Shown piece after piece: positions 37,358 through 47,090 of a stretch of 64,000 nucleotides of DNA (within the stretch, counting starts at the first letter, position 1; every line of letters starts with the position of its first letter). A model generated the notes under the pieces. That model saw nothing but the letters and a program-made list of their open reading frames with translations. It searched no databases and was not told where the DNA came from. The translations under genes and the position numbers were made by a program. The stretch is from Paenibacillus nasutitermitis (GTDB taxonomy: Bacteria; Bacillota; Bacilli; Paenibacillales; Paenibacillaceae), in contig NZ_BMHP01000002.1 of assembly GCF_014641075.1 (NCBI RefSeq), positions 1,892,472 through 1,956,471 of the forward strand, written 5' to 3'.

Positions 37358-37575
37358 ACAGTCATCACCCCAAGCGTTCGGTATACTTCTAGTGTACCAT
37401 AAACATGTCGAAAATAATACCTGTTTTGCAAGCGTTTTCTTTATTTATTTTTGTTGCAGCTAACCTTTCAATTCCTGCCTTTTTAACATTGATTACCCTA
37501 TATTGTGATGATTGTCCCAGTCTGCTCATATATCGATTAGTAGAGGATTTATTAGATCGATTGGAGGGGGACTTT

Positions 37576-38655
37576 GTGCACATCGTCCGATATCTGATCC
37601 GGCCGGCGGTTATTCCGGCCTGGTCCGCCATGCTGTTCGTATTGCTCCTGGCCGCTTTTCCAGCGGCATCTCTTGAAGCGTCTATCCGCGGGCTTTCCAT
37701 CTGGTGGCAGGTGCTGTTCCCGGCCTTGTTTCCTTTCTTTGTCATCTCCGAGCTGCTGCTCGGCTTCGGGATCGTGCATTTTTTTGGCAGGCTGCTGGAT
37801 CCTCTGATGCGCCCCTTGTTCCGGCTGCCGGGAATCGGCGGTTTTGTAGTCACAATGGGCTACGCATCCGGGTATCCTGTAGGGGCCAAGCTGACAGCCC
37901 AGCTATGGGAGCAGGGGCTGGTTAACCGAGCCGAAGGAGAACGGCTGGTGGCATTTACGACAACCTCTGATCCCATTTTTCTGATTGGTGCGGTATCCAT
38001 CGGGTTTTTCCATAATCCGGCGCTTGCTCCGGTACTTGCCGCGGCTCATTACGGGGGCGGTTTGCTTATAGGCTTCATGATGCGCTTCCATGACCGCCAA
38101 GATGAACCAACGGCGGCAGCAAAGACGAACCCAACAGCAGGCAGGCGCAAATCGCGTTTGGCCGAGGCTGTCAGGGCCATGCATGAAGCCAGGCTTCTCG
38201 ATGGCAGAGCGATCGGGAAATTGCTCCAGGACGCCGTACAAGCCGCCCTGCGCCTGATGATTGTCGTGGGCGGACTGGTAGTCGTCTTCTCCGTCATTAT
38301 GGAACTGTTAACCAAAGGAGGAGTGATCGGCGCGATCGCTCACATGCTAAACGGTGTTATGGGCTTGTTTGGCCTGCCGTTCTCCCTCTCGGAAGCTGTC
38401 GTTACCGGCCTGTTTGAAGTGACGCTCGGCGCAAAAGCTTCCGGCACTGCGGCAGGAGCCGCACTCGTCCATCAAGCTGCTGTTGCGGCATTTATCCTCT
38501 CCTGGGGCGGATTATCCGTTCATGCCCAGGCTGCCAGTCTGCTCAGCCGCACGAATCTGCGATACACGCCGTTTCTGATTGCGCGCCTGGTTCATGGCTG
38601 TATAGCCATGGCGCTTGTCTATCTGCTCTGGAACAGCCTTGGTCCCACCGTTTGA
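37576..38655 (+). CDS. ylbJ: Sporulation integral membrane protein YlbJ
   Basis: A 359-residue polytopic membrane protein of the YlbJ family, needed for spore cortex formation in Bacillus and normally expressed from a sigma-E promoter in the mother cell. Conserved stretches include WW..LFPALFPFFV.SELLLGFG near residues 40-61 and GYASGYPVGAKLTA near 94-107. The GTG at 37576 follows GGAGGGGG at normal spacing. The frame extends 57 codons upstream, but that part has no ribosome binding site and does not look like the family. Confidence 0.92.
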   Translation: MHIVRYLIRPAVIPAWSAMLFVLLLAAFPAASLEASIRGLSIWWQVLFPALFPFFVISELLLGFGIVHFFGRLLDPLMRPLFRLPGIGGFVVTMGYASGYPVGAKLTAQLWEQGLVNRAEGERLVAFTTTSDPIFLIGAVSIGFFHNPALAPVLAAAHYGGGLLIGFMMRFHDRQDEPTAAAKTNPTAGRRKSRLAEAVRAMHEARLLDGRAIGKLLQDAVQAALRLMIVVGGLVVVFSVIMELLTKGGVIGAIAHMLNGVMGLFGLPFSLSEAVVTGLFEVTLGAKASGTAAGAALVHQAAVAAFILSWGGLSVHAQAASLLSRTNLRYTPFLIARLVHGCIAMALVYLLWNSLGPTV

Positions 38656-38721
38656 CATTGTATTCATGGGCATTTTCCGATATGATCGAACTATCACCCA
38701 TTTTGGAAGGGGCTTGTTTCT

Positions 38722-39519
38722 TTGAACTACGCAGTGGTCGACAGAGGCGATAAACTGTCCCAGGAGCTTGCACAGCTTTTTCACAACATGGCAGCGGAAA
38801 AGGGATTTGCACGGAATGAGGAAAAGCCGGAGATCGTGATTTCCATCGGCGGTGACGGAACGCTGCTTCAGGCTTTCCATTCCTTTTCCGACCGGGTCGC
38901 GGATGTCGCATTTATCGGCGTACATACGGGCCATCTTGGATTTTTTGCCGACTGGAAAGCTGATGAGCTGGAAGAACTGGTTCACATGATGGCTGAAAAT
39001 GAGCCGAAGGTCGTTCGTTATCCGATCGCACAGATTGAGCTGGACACCACAGAGGGCCATTCGACTCATTTTGCTCTGAACGAATTTACGCTTAAGGGTG
39101 TCGACAATACGCTTGTCGCCCAAATCGATATCAACGACGAGCTGTTTGAAATGTTCCGCGGCGATGGCATCGTCGTCTCTACTCCATCCGGGAGCACGGC
39201 TTATAATAAGAGCCTAGGCGGCGCGGTTATCCATCCTTCCATCGAATCCTTGCAGATCGCGGAAATTGCTTCCATTAACAACCGTGTATACCGTACGCTT
39301 GGATCTTCCGTCGTTCTGCCGCAGCATCATCATTGCGATATTATTTCGCGCAAGGAACAGCGTCTGCAGCTGTCGTTCGATCATCTTAACATTACAAGAA
39401 ACGATATCCGTTCTATCCGCTGCAGTGTTGCCGGCCATAAGGTCAGCTTCGCCAGATACCGGCCTTTCCCGTTCTGGAACCGGGTACGTGAAGCGTTTCT
39501 AGGATACGATGTGAAATAA
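38722..39519 (+). CDS. nadK: NAD kinase
   Basis: Phosphorylates NAD to NADP. The diagnostic GGDGT is near residues 48-52, and the NAD-binding NEFT and the DGIVVSTPSGSTAYN block follow near 113 and 150. At 265 residues it is a normal short Firmicute form. The start is TTG 38722, nine bases after GGAAGGGG. Its stop overlaps the next ATG (TAATG), so it is coupled to the ABC exporter gene. Confidence 0.94.
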   Translation: MNYAVVDRGDKLSQELAQLFHNMAAEKGFARNEEKPEIVISIGGDGTLLQAFHSFSDRVADVAFIGVHTGHLGFFADWKADELEELVHMMAENEPKVVRYPIAQIELDTTEGHSTHFALNEFTLKGVDNTLVAQIDINDELFEMFRGDGIVVSTPSGSTAYNKSLGGAVIHPSIESLQIAEIASINNRVYRTLGSSVVLPQHHHCDIISRKEQRLQLSFDHLNITRNDIRSIRCSVAGHKVSFARYRPFPFWNRVREAFLGYDVK

Positions 39520-41258
39520 TGAAGCTTTTTCGATCCTATTTACAATTTGTGAAACCTTACCGCTGGCTTGTCGCGTTTACACTGATTATCGGTATGCTGA
39601 AGTTTGCCATTCCGCTTACAATGCCGCTTTTCATCAAATATGTGGTGGACGAGATCCTGATGTCCTCTCTTCCGTCGGAAGAGAAGCTGAATAAATTAGC
39701 CCGCGTCATCGGGCTCGCCTTTATTTTGTTCGTCATCGTCCGTTATCCGATTGAATACTTCCGGCAGTATTTCGCCCAGTTTACGACGAGCCGGGTCTTG
39801 TTCGATCTGCGCAACAAGCTGTACGGTCACCTGCAGCGGCTTTCGATCCGTTTTTATCAAAACCGGAAATCCGGCGAGATCATATCACGGGTAATGAATG
39901 ATGCCGAACAAACCAAGTCATTGGTGGAAACAGGCCTGATGAATATCTGGCTGGATATGTTTACCCTTGTCATTGCGCTTGTGATCATGTTCAACATGAA
40001 TGTGACGCTGACCTTTGTCGCCATCGCCATACTGCCTTTTTATGCGTATGCAGTCAAGAAGCTTTATAAGCGCTTAAAGGCATATTCGCGCTCCAGATCC
40101 CAATCACTGGCTGAGATGCAGGGTTATCTGAATGAGCATGTCAATGGCATATCGGTCGTAAAAAGCTTTACGCTGGAGACCCATGAGCAGGAACAGTTCC
40201 AGGTTCGCAACCGCCATTTCCTGGAACGGGCTTTCGCTTTGACCAGGTGGAACGCGCTCACACAGTCCATCACCAACACACTGACTGAGATCGCCCCACT
40301 GCTTGTCCTGGCCTTCGGCGGTTATCTGGTTATTGAACGGCGGCTCACCCTGGGTGAATTCGTCGCTTTCTACGGCTACCTGGACCGGCTGTACGGCCCC
40401 CTCAGGAGACTGGTCAACTCCTCAACTGAGCTTACCCAAGCCTCCGCTTCGCTGGAACGGGTGATGGAGCTGCTCAATGAGAAGCCTGAGATCCGCGATG
40501 CGCAGGATGCGATCGAACTTGAGAAGGTAAAGGGGAATATTGAATTCTACGATGTTTCCTTCCGCTATCAGCAAGAAGGCGAGTGGATTCTCCGTCACAT
40601 TGATTTGGCTATCCCTCATGGGCACACGGTTGCGCTTGTCGGAATGAGCGGGGGCGGCAAATCATCTCTGATCAGCCTGCTGGCCCGGTTCTATGATATC
40701 CAGGAGGGGCAAATCACGATAGACGGCCGGGATATCCGGACCATAAGCCAGCAAAGCCTGCGCTCTCATATCGGTATGGTGCTGCAGGATAACATTCTCT
40801 TCAGCGGCACGGTGAGAGACAACATCCTGATGGGTAATCCGAAGGCTTCAAGCGAAGCGATTATGGAAGCCGCATACCGCGCCAACGCCCATGAGTTTAT
40901 CGAGACGCTTCCAAACGGCTACGATACGGAAATTGGAGAACGCGGCGTGAAGCTCTCCGGAGGACAGAAGCAGCGGATTGCCATTGCCCGGGTATTTCTT
41001 AAGGATCCCGCCATTCTGGTTCTGGATGAGGCCACCTCTGCTTTGGACCTGGAATCCGAGCACGCTATACAGGAGTCGCTGTCTGTGCTCGCCCAGAACC
41101 GCACAACGCTTATTGTCGCCCATCGCCTGTCCACAATTACCCACGCCGACAGGATTGTCGTTGTGGAACATGGCTCCATCGTGGAGCAAGGCACGCATGA
41201 ACAATTAATGATAAAGGACGGCGCTTATGCGCGGCTTTATAATGTACAGCATTTATAA
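39519..41258 (+). CDS. ABC exporter (fused permease and ATP-binding domains)
   Basis: A 579-residue half transporter with six membrane segments in the first 300 residues and a C-terminal nucleotide-binding domain. Walker A GMSGGGKS is near residues 375-382, the signature LSGGQKQR near 480-487, Walker B ILVLDEAT near 501-508, and the switch histidine in VAHRLST. It resembles lipid or multidrug exporters of the MsbA/BmrA/YfiC type. It probably works as a homodimer. The substrate is unknown. Confidence 0.93.
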   Translation: MKLFRSYLQFVKPYRWLVAFTLIIGMLKFAIPLTMPLFIKYVVDEILMSSLPSEEKLNKLARVIGLAFILFVIVRYPIEYFRQYFAQFTTSRVLFDLRNKLYGHLQRLSIRFYQNRKSGEIISRVMNDAEQTKSLVETGLMNIWLDMFTLVIALVIMFNMNVTLTFVAIAILPFYAYAVKKLYKRLKAYSRSRSQSLAEMQGYLNEHVNGISVVKSFTLETHEQEQFQVRNRHFLERAFALTRWNALTQSITNTLTEIAPLLVLAFGGYLVIERRLTLGEFVAFYGYLDRLYGPLRRLVNSSTELTQASASLERVMELLNEKPEIRDAQDAIELEKVKGNIEFYDVSFRYQQEGEWILRHIDLAIPHGHTVALVGMSGGGKSSLISLLARFYDIQEGQITIDGRDIRTISQQSLRSHIGMVLQDNILFSGTVRDNILMGNPKASSEAIMEAAYRANAHEFIETLPNGYDTEIGERGVKLSGGQKQRIAIARVFLKDPAILVLDEATSALDLESEHAIQESLSVLAQNRTTLIVAHRLSTITHADRIVVVEHGSIVEQGTHEQLMIKDGAYARLYNVQHL

Positions 41259-41262
41259 CCGA

Positions 41263-41304
41263 AAAAGCTGCTCATACGGTTTATTAACCGTACGAGCAGC
41301 TTTT
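41263..41304. terminator. Bidirectional terminator between the ABC exporter and yutD
   Basis: An almost perfect 18-base stem (AAAAGCTGCTC...ACGGT and ACCGT...GAGCAGCTTTT) between convergent genes. Confidence 0.88.
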
Positions 41305-41327
41305 ATTAATTGGGAGCATCATGCCGA

Positions 41328-42077
41328 TTAAGATTTAGGACCGGAATCCCGTTGACGCTCTCTCTGGCTCGATCTGGGTGGTGACTGCGTCTCTGAAGCG
41401 GCAGCCACTGGCGCTTTGGGTGCGGTAAAATGCGGCTTGCGGTGCCGGTTGCCGCGCTCTGTGTTACCGGAGCGCTCTTCCTGGTGATTCGACGTTGACT
41501 GCTGCCGCCCGCCATCCTTGTCCCGTTCTTTATCGCGGTCTTTGTTGAAAGGCTTGCGGTTTTCTTTAAACGGTTCCTTCTCCGTATCCTTTGCTGCATC
41601 CTTGCGAGGATGCTTGGGGTGGTATTCGCGTCTTTGATGCTCCCGAACGATCCGCGGCGCCCGCACTTCCTGACCGGTTTCGTCCACTTGGCCAGATTCG
41701 CCGACCAGCATCGAGAGTTCATAGGCATCTTCAATGCCTTCAAACAACTCCGTATGCTCAGACTCATCCGATTCGATCTCGCTGCCGTCCTCCCCTTGAC
41801 GCTTGACGCCTGGATGCCGCTGGAGAACAAAATAAGCGCAGCCGAAATTGCAATATTCATTAATATAATCAAGCATGCTTGAGAATGCGCTATCTTTGGT
41901 TGCTTTGGGATGATTATCGCGAAAGAACCCTTTCAGCCGAAGCTGATTGTAGCCCCAGTCCCCAATTACGTAGTCATAACGCTCCAGCACCTCGCTGAAA
42001 CGCTCACGAAACGCTTCGGGGTTCCAGCCATCCTTATTCTCATGGATCAATTCATAGGCTCTGCCGTTGATATGCAT
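41328..42077 (-). CDS. yutD: YutD-family protein with long charged C-terminal tail
   Basis: The N-terminal 85-90 residues match the YutD (DUF1027) family, with DYVIGDWGYNQLRLKGFF near residues 35-52 and a CNFGCAYFVLQ segment near 76-86. The B. subtilis protein is only about 100 residues long. This one has 249, because of a hydrophilic tail that is acidic at about 95-140 and then strongly basic, rich in Lys, Arg, Glu, Asp and Gln, and presumably disordered. The start ATG 42077 has GGGGAG eight bases upstream. It lies 23 bp after lipA, the usual neighbour. Confidence 0.87.
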   Translation of the reverse strand: MHINGRAYELIHENKDGWNPEAFRERFSEVLERYDYVIGDWGYNQLRLKGFFRDNHPKATKDSAFSSMLDYINEYCNFGCAYFVLQRHPGVKRQGEDGSEIESDESEHTELFEGIEDAYELSMLVGESGQVDETGQEVRAPRIVREHQRREYHPKHPRKDAAKDTEKEPFKENRKPFNKDRDKERDKDGGRQQSTSNHQEERSGNTERGNRHRKPHFTAPKAPVAAASETQSPPRSSQRERQRDSGPKS

Positions 42078-42099
42078 CAAGGGTGCTCCCCACTCCTTC

Positions 42100-42996
42100 T
42101 CACAATGTTGCTGTAATGGCCTCCGTGGCCGATTTTACCTGCTCATGGGCATGATAGGAGCTGCGCACAAGCGGAGCGGATTCCACATGGCTGAATCCGC
42201 GCTTTAATCCTTCCTCTTTCAGCTTGGCAAACTCGTCCGGATGAACGTAGCGTTCCACTGCCAAATGATTCGGAGTCGGCTGCAGATATTGTCCCAATGT
42301 CAGTATATCCACATCTACCGCGCGAAGATCATCCATCGTCTGGAGGATTTCGTGCCATTCCTCACCAAGACCCAGCATGATGCTTGATTTGGTCGGAATG
42401 TCGGGCTGCATAACCTTGGCCCGCTTCAATAATTCCAGCGAACGCGAATATTTCGCTTTGGCGCGGACACGATCCGAGAGCCGTTCAACCGTTTCAATAT
42501 TATGGTTAAGAATGTCCGGCTTCACATCCATTACGGTCTGCAGCGAAGCCTCATTCCCGAGAAAGTCCGGAATCAGAACCTCCACACTGCAAAGCGGCAT
42601 CCGGCCGCGGACCGCTTTGACGGTTTCGGCAAAAATAGAGGAGCCGCCGTCGGCCAAATCATCCCTTGCGACCGAGGTTACAACACAATGGCGCAAGCCC
42701 ATTTGCTCCGCCGCATCTGCCACACGTTCAGGCTCCTGAAGATCAAGCTCCGTCGGCAAACCTGTCTTGACAGCGCAAAACCGGCATGCGCGCGTGCATA
42801 TATCGCCTAATATCATAAAAGTCGCCGTCCGATTCGCCCAGCACTCGTAAATATTCGGACAACGTGCTTCTTCACATACCGTATGCAGCGTTTTGGAACG
42901 CATCATATCTTTAATTTCGGCATAATTGCCGCCTGTTGTTAATTTAATCCGGAGCCAGTCCGGCTTTGGCGTAATATCCTTTGCTTTTGTTTTCAT
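42100..42996 (-). CDS. lipA: Lipoyl synthase
   Basis: Radical-SAM enzyme inserting two sulfur atoms into octanoyl groups to make lipoyl cofactors. Both iron-sulfur motifs are present: [13 protein letters not shown] for the auxiliary cluster (about residues 41-53) and CTRACRFC for the SAM cluster (about 67-74). The serine of the C-terminal VRSSYHA motif completes the auxiliary site. The length of 298 residues is normal. Confidence 0.97.
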   Translation of the reverse strand: MKTKAKDITPKPDWLRIKLTTGGNYAEIKDMMRSKTLHTVCEEARCPNIYECWANRTATFMILGDICTRACRFCAVKTGLPTELDLQEPERVADAAEQMGLRHCVVTSVARDDLADGGSSIFAETVKAVRGRMPLCSVEVLIPDFLGNEASLQTVMDVKPDILNHNIETVERLSDRVRAKAKYSRSLELLKRAKVMQPDIPTKSSIMLGLGEEWHEILQTMDDLRAVDVDILTLGQYLQPTPNHLAVERYVHPDEFAKLKEEGLKRGFSHVESAPLVRSSYHAHEQVKSATEAITATL

Positions 42997-43033
42997 TCAA
43001 ACCAACCTGCTTTCTGTCGTTCTCCTGCGTCTT

Positions 43034-43061
43034 ATTATAGCACGTTTCGGATAAAAACCAA
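43034..43061 (-). promoter_or_regulatory. Sigma-A promoter of lipA-yutD
   Basis: On the minus strand TTGGTT (43061-43056) and a perfect TATAAT (43039-43034) are spaced by 16 bases, about 40 bases upstream of lipA. Confidence 0.7.
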
Positions 43062-43120
43062 TGATTTGCAAATGATAACTACAGTCCATTCGACCATTTC
43101 CGCATAAGGAGGAGGGGTAC

Positions 43121-44152
43121 ATGAAACGTTTTTTACTTTGTTCCGTCTTGCTCCTGTCCGGTATGATAGGTGTGCTGCAATCATACGGCAATGCTGCCGG
43201 AGCGCAAGGCAAGAAGGCCGAGCTCTCCGAGAACGATATTGAATTCCGGGAGAGGAAAATTCTGTATCAGCATATCAGCAGTTTGACCGGTATTCCCTGG
43301 TACCGGCTTGCAGCCATCGACCAATATGAAAGAACGATTACAAAGGCCCGGCCAAAAACAAGAAAAACACTCGGGAAGCATATCGGCGTTTTCGTTATGG
43401 AACCGAGATGGGCCGGAGTGCTTAATCCCGACCAGCAGGATCAATTGCCCACTTCGATTAAATGGTTCAGCGGAATCGGCCGCGATGGCGATGGGGACGG
43501 AAAGGCAAACCGGGAAAACGACATCGATCTGCTCTATTCGGTCGCCAACCATTTCCGGCATTTCGGGCCCTCTGAAGATGACTTCGCCATCGGCGCCTGG
43601 CATTATTACCACAACACCCGGGCTGTGCAGCGAATCCGCCAATTCTCTGCATTGTATGACCATTTTGGACGGCTCGACTTGTTCGAGCACGCATTTCCTC
43701 TGCCCATCGGAAATAACTACGCATACCGGGGGACATGGGGTACACGCAGAAGCTGGGGAGGTTTCCGCATTCATGAAGGGACCGATATATTCGCCGGCTA
43801 CGGCATCCATGTTCGCAGCACCTGTTACGGCATAGTCGAAATCAAGGGTTGGAATCCCTATGGTGGCTGGAGGCTGGGCATCCGCGATTTGAATAACAAC
43901 TACCATTATTACGCGCATCTGTCGGGTTACGAAAAATCTCTGCGTGTAGGGGACATCGTCAAACCAGGCCAGACAGTGGGCTACGTCGGAAGCTCAGGCT
44001 ATGGCAAACCTGGCACGCAGGGCAAGTTTCCGCCGCATCTGCATTACGGGGTCTACCGCGACAGCGGCCAGCTCGAGTGGTCCTTTGATCCCTATCCTCT
44101 TCTGCGCCAATGGGAAAACAACGAAAGGCGGCAGCTCAAGCGGAAGCGTTAG
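43121..44152 (+). CDS. lytH: LytH-like M23 peptidoglycan endopeptidase
   Basis: Secreted 343-residue protein with a signal peptide ending near residue 25, an N-terminal helical domain containing a DGDGDG stretch near 123-128, and a C-terminal M23 metallopeptidase domain (about 200-330). Zinc ligands are in RIHEGTDIFA (H, D) and HLHYGVY (H.H). B. subtilis LytH (YunA) cuts L-Ala-D-Glu bonds to shape the spore cortex. The neighbours yutD, lipA and yunB match that locus, which supports the assignment. AAGGAGGAGG precedes the ATG. Confidence 0.9.
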   Translation: MKRFLLCSVLLLSGMIGVLQSYGNAAGAQGKKAELSENDIEFRERKILYQHISSLTGIPWYRLAAIDQYERTITKARPKTRKTLGKHIGVFVMEPRWAGVLNPDQQDQLPTSIKWFSGIGRDGDGDGKANRENDIDLLYSVANHFRHFGPSEDDFAIGAWHYYHNTRAVQRIRQFSALYDHFGRLDLFEHAFPLPIGNNYAYRGTWGTRRSWGGFRIHEGTDIFAGYGIHVRSTCYGIVEIKGWNPYGGWRLGIRDLNNNYHYYAHLSGYEKSLRVGDIVKPGQTVGYVGSSGYGKPGTQGKFPPHLHYGVYRDSGQLEWSFDPYPLLRQWENNERRQLKRKR

Positions 44153-44318
44153 ATAGGCGGCCCACCATCCCCGCCTAGCGCAAGCAGTGATCAGGCATAG
44201 GAACGCTCACAAGAGGCAGAAGCGGATGGGGCCTCCTCCGGTTTGAGCCGTTTTGCATCTTAACTAATGCTATATGCAAATATTTACAGATAGAACGTTA
44301 TAAATGGAACTGGTCATG

Positions 44319-44356
44319 AAAAAAGGCGTATGTCTTCAGGGACAGACGCCTTTTTT
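44319..44356. terminator. Bidirectional terminator between lytH and yunB
   Basis: AAAAGGCGT...GTC and GAC...ACGCCTTTT form an interrupted stem with A and T runs on the two sides, between convergent genes. Confidence 0.82.
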
Positions 44357-44389
44357 CCTTGCTCTATTACCCTGCAAAATTCGTCCATT

Positions 44390-45226
44390 CTATTTGCCAT
44401 TGATCGGATCCGTATGATTCGTCGAGGTATCAGGCAGCTTGGAATCCGCCTCGTTCTCTTTTTGCGGACTTGTCGTCGAAACGCCGCTTTGTCCGTCCTG
44501 CATGGGCAATGAGATGCTTGGCGCTCCCGCTGCTGAATCGCCGACGGGATTTCCCTTGTTATCGTAATAATACATGGGTACATCGCCGACAACGAGCAGA
44601 TAGGAAATCGGGATTTCGGTCTCCACCAGCTCCGGCTGCGTATCGAAAGGTATAATAATCGATACCTCCGCGACAATGCGCATATAAACTTCTACAAGGA
44701 TCATATTGATTCCGGCATCCTGCTGCTTGGTCTGAAGGTCTACCTTAACCGCTCCGGTCGGTTCGAATTTTACCGGTATACGGGGACCGAAGGAAGCGAT
44801 AATGGCGCTTCCCAACGCCTGCCCAAGCGGGATTTTCTCAGGAATATCCTTGATATCGTTCAGCATGGATTGAACACGGTCCGCCGTCTGGGAGGTAATC
44901 CGCATATGCTCGGCATAATTAAGCATAAAACCGGATACTTTACCGTTGTCATTCATTTTCCATTCAATCAGCTTCTCGATATCCCCCTGTTTGGCAACCT
45001 GATCGGTGATCGCCTTATTAATGGCCTTGGTAGCTACCTGCTTAACTCTGACTTTTGCCACTGTCATCAATGGCCCTTGCAGATTGCGCTCCACAAAGAT
45101 AAAGGTCTGAAAGAAAAACAGAAATAGAATAAGCGAGATAAACAACCACAGCTTCCGCCTGTTGCGGGGTTTGCCGCTCCGGCGTTTGCTGGTGCTGTGC
45201 CAGCCCCGTCTCCCCCATTTCGGCAT
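44390..45226 (-). CDS. yunB: Sporulation protein YunB
   Basis: A 278-residue YunB-family protein needed for normal sporulation in Bacillus. A very basic N-terminus (KRRSGKPRNRRK) precedes one membrane segment at about residues 27-43. The conserved outer domain follows with KVRVKQVATKAINKAI and PLGQALGSAI. The Ser/Pro/Asn-rich tail of about 45 residues is probably disordered. ATG 45226 is supported by GGGGTG six bases upstream. An alternative start lies seven codons earlier. Confidence 0.92.
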   Translation of the reverse strand: MPKWGRRGWHSTSKRRSGKPRNRRKLWLFISLILFLFFFQTFIFVERNLQGPLMTVAKVRVKQVATKAINKAITDQVAKQGDIEKLIEWKMNDNGKVSGFMLNYAEHMRITSQTADRVQSMLNDIKDIPEKIPLGQALGSAIIASFGPRIPVKFEPTGAVKVDLQTKQQDAGINMILVEVYMRIVAEVSIIIPFDTQPELVETEIPISYLLVVGDVPMYYYDNKGNPVGDSAAGAPSISLPMQDGQSGVSTTSPQKENEADSKLPDTSTNHTDPINGK

Positions 45227-45290
45227 GCTGAGCACCCCTTTTCGCACTTCGTCCGCCTTTTCTATCCAAGCTTATGCGAAGGGATTGCAA

Positions 45291-45332
45291 AAAAGAAGAA
45301 ACACCCGTCCATGGGATGTTTCTTCTTCTTTT
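45291..45332 (-). terminator. Terminator downstream of the TerC-family gene
   Basis: AAGAAGAAACA and TGTTTCTTCTT form an 11-base stem extended by CCC/GGG with one mismatch. It lies right after the minus-strand gene. Confidence 0.85.
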
Positions 45333-45354
45333 AACCTTACGGGTCCCGTGAAGC

Positions 45355-46041
45355 TTACCGGGCGGCTTTAGCTTCCGATCGTTTGCTGTGAGTCCAGTTA
45401 AGCAAATAACCTGCAGCCACAACTGCAACAGCCAGAACAACGGGGAGCAGATGCTCACTCCATGGCAGCGTTAACTCGATAAACGAACTCGCACCCTTAT
45501 CGCTGAGAATCATTTCTCCCGCCGTGTAGCCAAGGAGAGCGGCACCCAGTGTGACAATAACGGGAAAGCGCCTCATTAGATGCATCAGCAACTGGCTGGC
45601 CCAAATAATAAGAGGGATGCTGATGGCCAATCCGATCACAATGAGCAGGAAGTTCCCACCAGCCGCGCCGGCCATGGCCAACACATTGTCCAGACTCATC
45701 ACCAGATCGGCCACGATGATGGTTTTCACTGCACCCGATAATTTGGAGCTGGAGGCAATCTGCTCCTCTTCCTCTTCCTGCTTCATCAGCTTAACCGCGA
45801 TTAGCAGCAGCAGAATGCCGCCAAATGCTTGCACAAAAGGAATGCGAAGCAGCCAAACGGCGATAAACGTCAATACCACCCGCAATCCGATGGCCCCTAT
45901 ACTGCCCCAAAACACCGCTTTTTTCTGCTGCTCCTCAGGCAAATTGCGGCTTGCCAAAGCGATTACTACCGCGTTGTCTCCGCTGAGCACAACATTTATA
46001 AGAATCAGCTCGAGCAATACAATAACAAAATTACCTTCCAT
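45355..46041 (-). CDS. TerC-family integral membrane protein (YjbE type)
   Basis: A 228-residue membrane protein with about seven segments. The family motif GDNAVVIALA near residues 21-30 and DLVMSLDNVLA near 110-120 carry the conserved membrane aspartates thought to bind a metal ion. Proteins of this family help export manganese or metallate secreted enzymes. The short upstream region does not show a yybP-ykoY riboswitch. AAGGGAG precedes ATG 46041. Confidence 0.9.
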   Translation of the reverse strand: MEGNFVIVLLELILINVVLSGDNAVVIALASRNLPEEQQKKAVFWGSIGAIGLRVVLTFIAVWLLRIPFVQAFGGILLLLIAVKLMKQEEEEEQIASSSKLSGAVKTIIVADLVMSLDNVLAMAGAAGGNFLLIVIGLAISIPLIIWASQLLMHLMRRFPVIVTLGAALLGYTAGEMILSDKGASSFIELTLPWSEHLLPVVLAVAVVAAGYLLNWTHSKRSEAKAAR

Positions 46042-46160
46042 TTCGTTCTCCCTTATGCCGTATTCGCTTTATTCCTTATCCTGCAGGCAATCCCTGGAAG
46101 TTTGCTTGCTCTCTATAGTTCTGCCCTTATACTTCAGGCTTTAAAACAAATACGCCGCAT

Positions 46161-47051
46161 TCAATCGGGCTGCGGCTTGAATGACTGATTGAACGTTTGC
46201 CGGTAAGCGCCCGGTGTCTGACCGACAATCCTGCGGAAAACGACCATAAACGAGCTCAGATCTTTGTAACCGACCGATTCGGCTATTCTGCTTATTTTCA
46301 ACTGGGTGCTTCTGAGCTGCTCGCAGCTTTTTTGGATCCGCAAGCTTTGCAAGTAATAATTAAAGCCTTGTCCGGTATGCCGCTTGAACAACCGCTGCAG
46401 ATGGCGTTCACTCCACTGGAAGCGGCCGCTCAAATGAGCTAGAGTCAGCTTCTCCGCATAATTCTGCTCCAAATAGCTTAATAGCTGAAGGAAACGTGCC
46501 GGTTGGCTCGGAATAGCATGGCTGGTGTCCGTGTGCAGCCGGTAAATCGTCACAATCAGCTGCAGCAGCAATGTATTCAAATAGGTTGTGGAGCCGCTCC
46601 GGGGCAATGAATATTCTTTATACAGCAACAGGAACAGCCTCTCGATCTCGGCGTCGGCGTCAAAGACGGCATGATAAGAGCGTGTTTCTTCCTTCAGCCC
46701 CTCAATATAAGCGGCGACAGGCTCATCAATCAGGAGCGGCATCAGGCGGTCGATAAGCGACTTGGGGAAAATGCAGTTATAGACTATTAAGGGATCCCTG
46801 GCAGCGTCCATCGAGGTAGGGCGAAACACATGGGACGTTCCGATGGGGATTACATGCAGCTGCCCCCGATGGATACGCTGAACCTCTTCTTCGATATAAT
46901 GAAATCCTTTGCCTTCCGCCACATAAGCAAGTTCAATGAACTCATGGGAGTGAAGCGGGAGAATAAAGTCCTCAACTGCCCGGTTGACATAAAGAAGCAA
47001 ATGATCACCAAAGAACCCCTCTTCTTTAAACATCTGTCTGACCTGTTCCAT
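46161..47051 (-). CDS. AraC-family regulator next to rhamnosidase
   Basis: A 296-residue regulator. An N-terminal cupin-type sensing domain (PLHSHEFIELAYVAEGKG near residues 32-49) is followed by a C-terminal double helix-turn-helix domain (about 190-290) ending in the YKDLSSFMVVFRRIVG.TPGAYR signature. It is divergent from the GH78 rhamnosidase gene with 132 bp between them, so it very probably controls that gene in response to rhamnose or a rhamnoside. Confidence 0.92.
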   Translation of the reverse strand: MEQVRQMFKEEGFFGDHLLLYVNRAVEDFILPLHSHEFIELAYVAEGKGFHYIEEEVQRIHRGQLHVIPIGTSHVFRPTSMDAARDPLIVYNCIFPKSLIDRLMPLLIDEPVAAYIEGLKEETRSYHAVFDADAEIERLFLLLYKEYSLPRSGSTTYLNTLLLQLIVTIYRLHTDTSHAIPSQPARFLQLLSYLEQNYAEKLTLAHLSGRFQWSERHLQRLFKRHTGQGFNYYLQSLRIQKSCEQLRSTQLKISRIAESVGYKDLSSFMVVFRRIVGQTPGAYRQTFNQSFKPQPD

Positions 47052-47090
47052 GCAGGGATCACCCCTTCCATGATGTCGTATTTACCTCTA

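Larger units (their letters stand above)
37127..37575. other. Intergenic region between the haemoglobin gene and ylbJ
   Basis: 449 bp. It contains a short minus-strand membrane-peptide gene with its own terminator (listed separately). The right half (37380-37575) is AT-rich upstream DNA of ylbJ; a CATATAT box at 37527-37533 with GATGATT about 14 bases upstream is a weak match to a sigma-E promoter, which would suit ylbJ. Confidence 0.45.

Noticed and set aside
46042..46160. Possible yybP-ykoY manganese riboswitch upstream of the TerC-family gene
   Set aside because: Only about 120 bp are available and the conserved loops of that riboswitch are not present.
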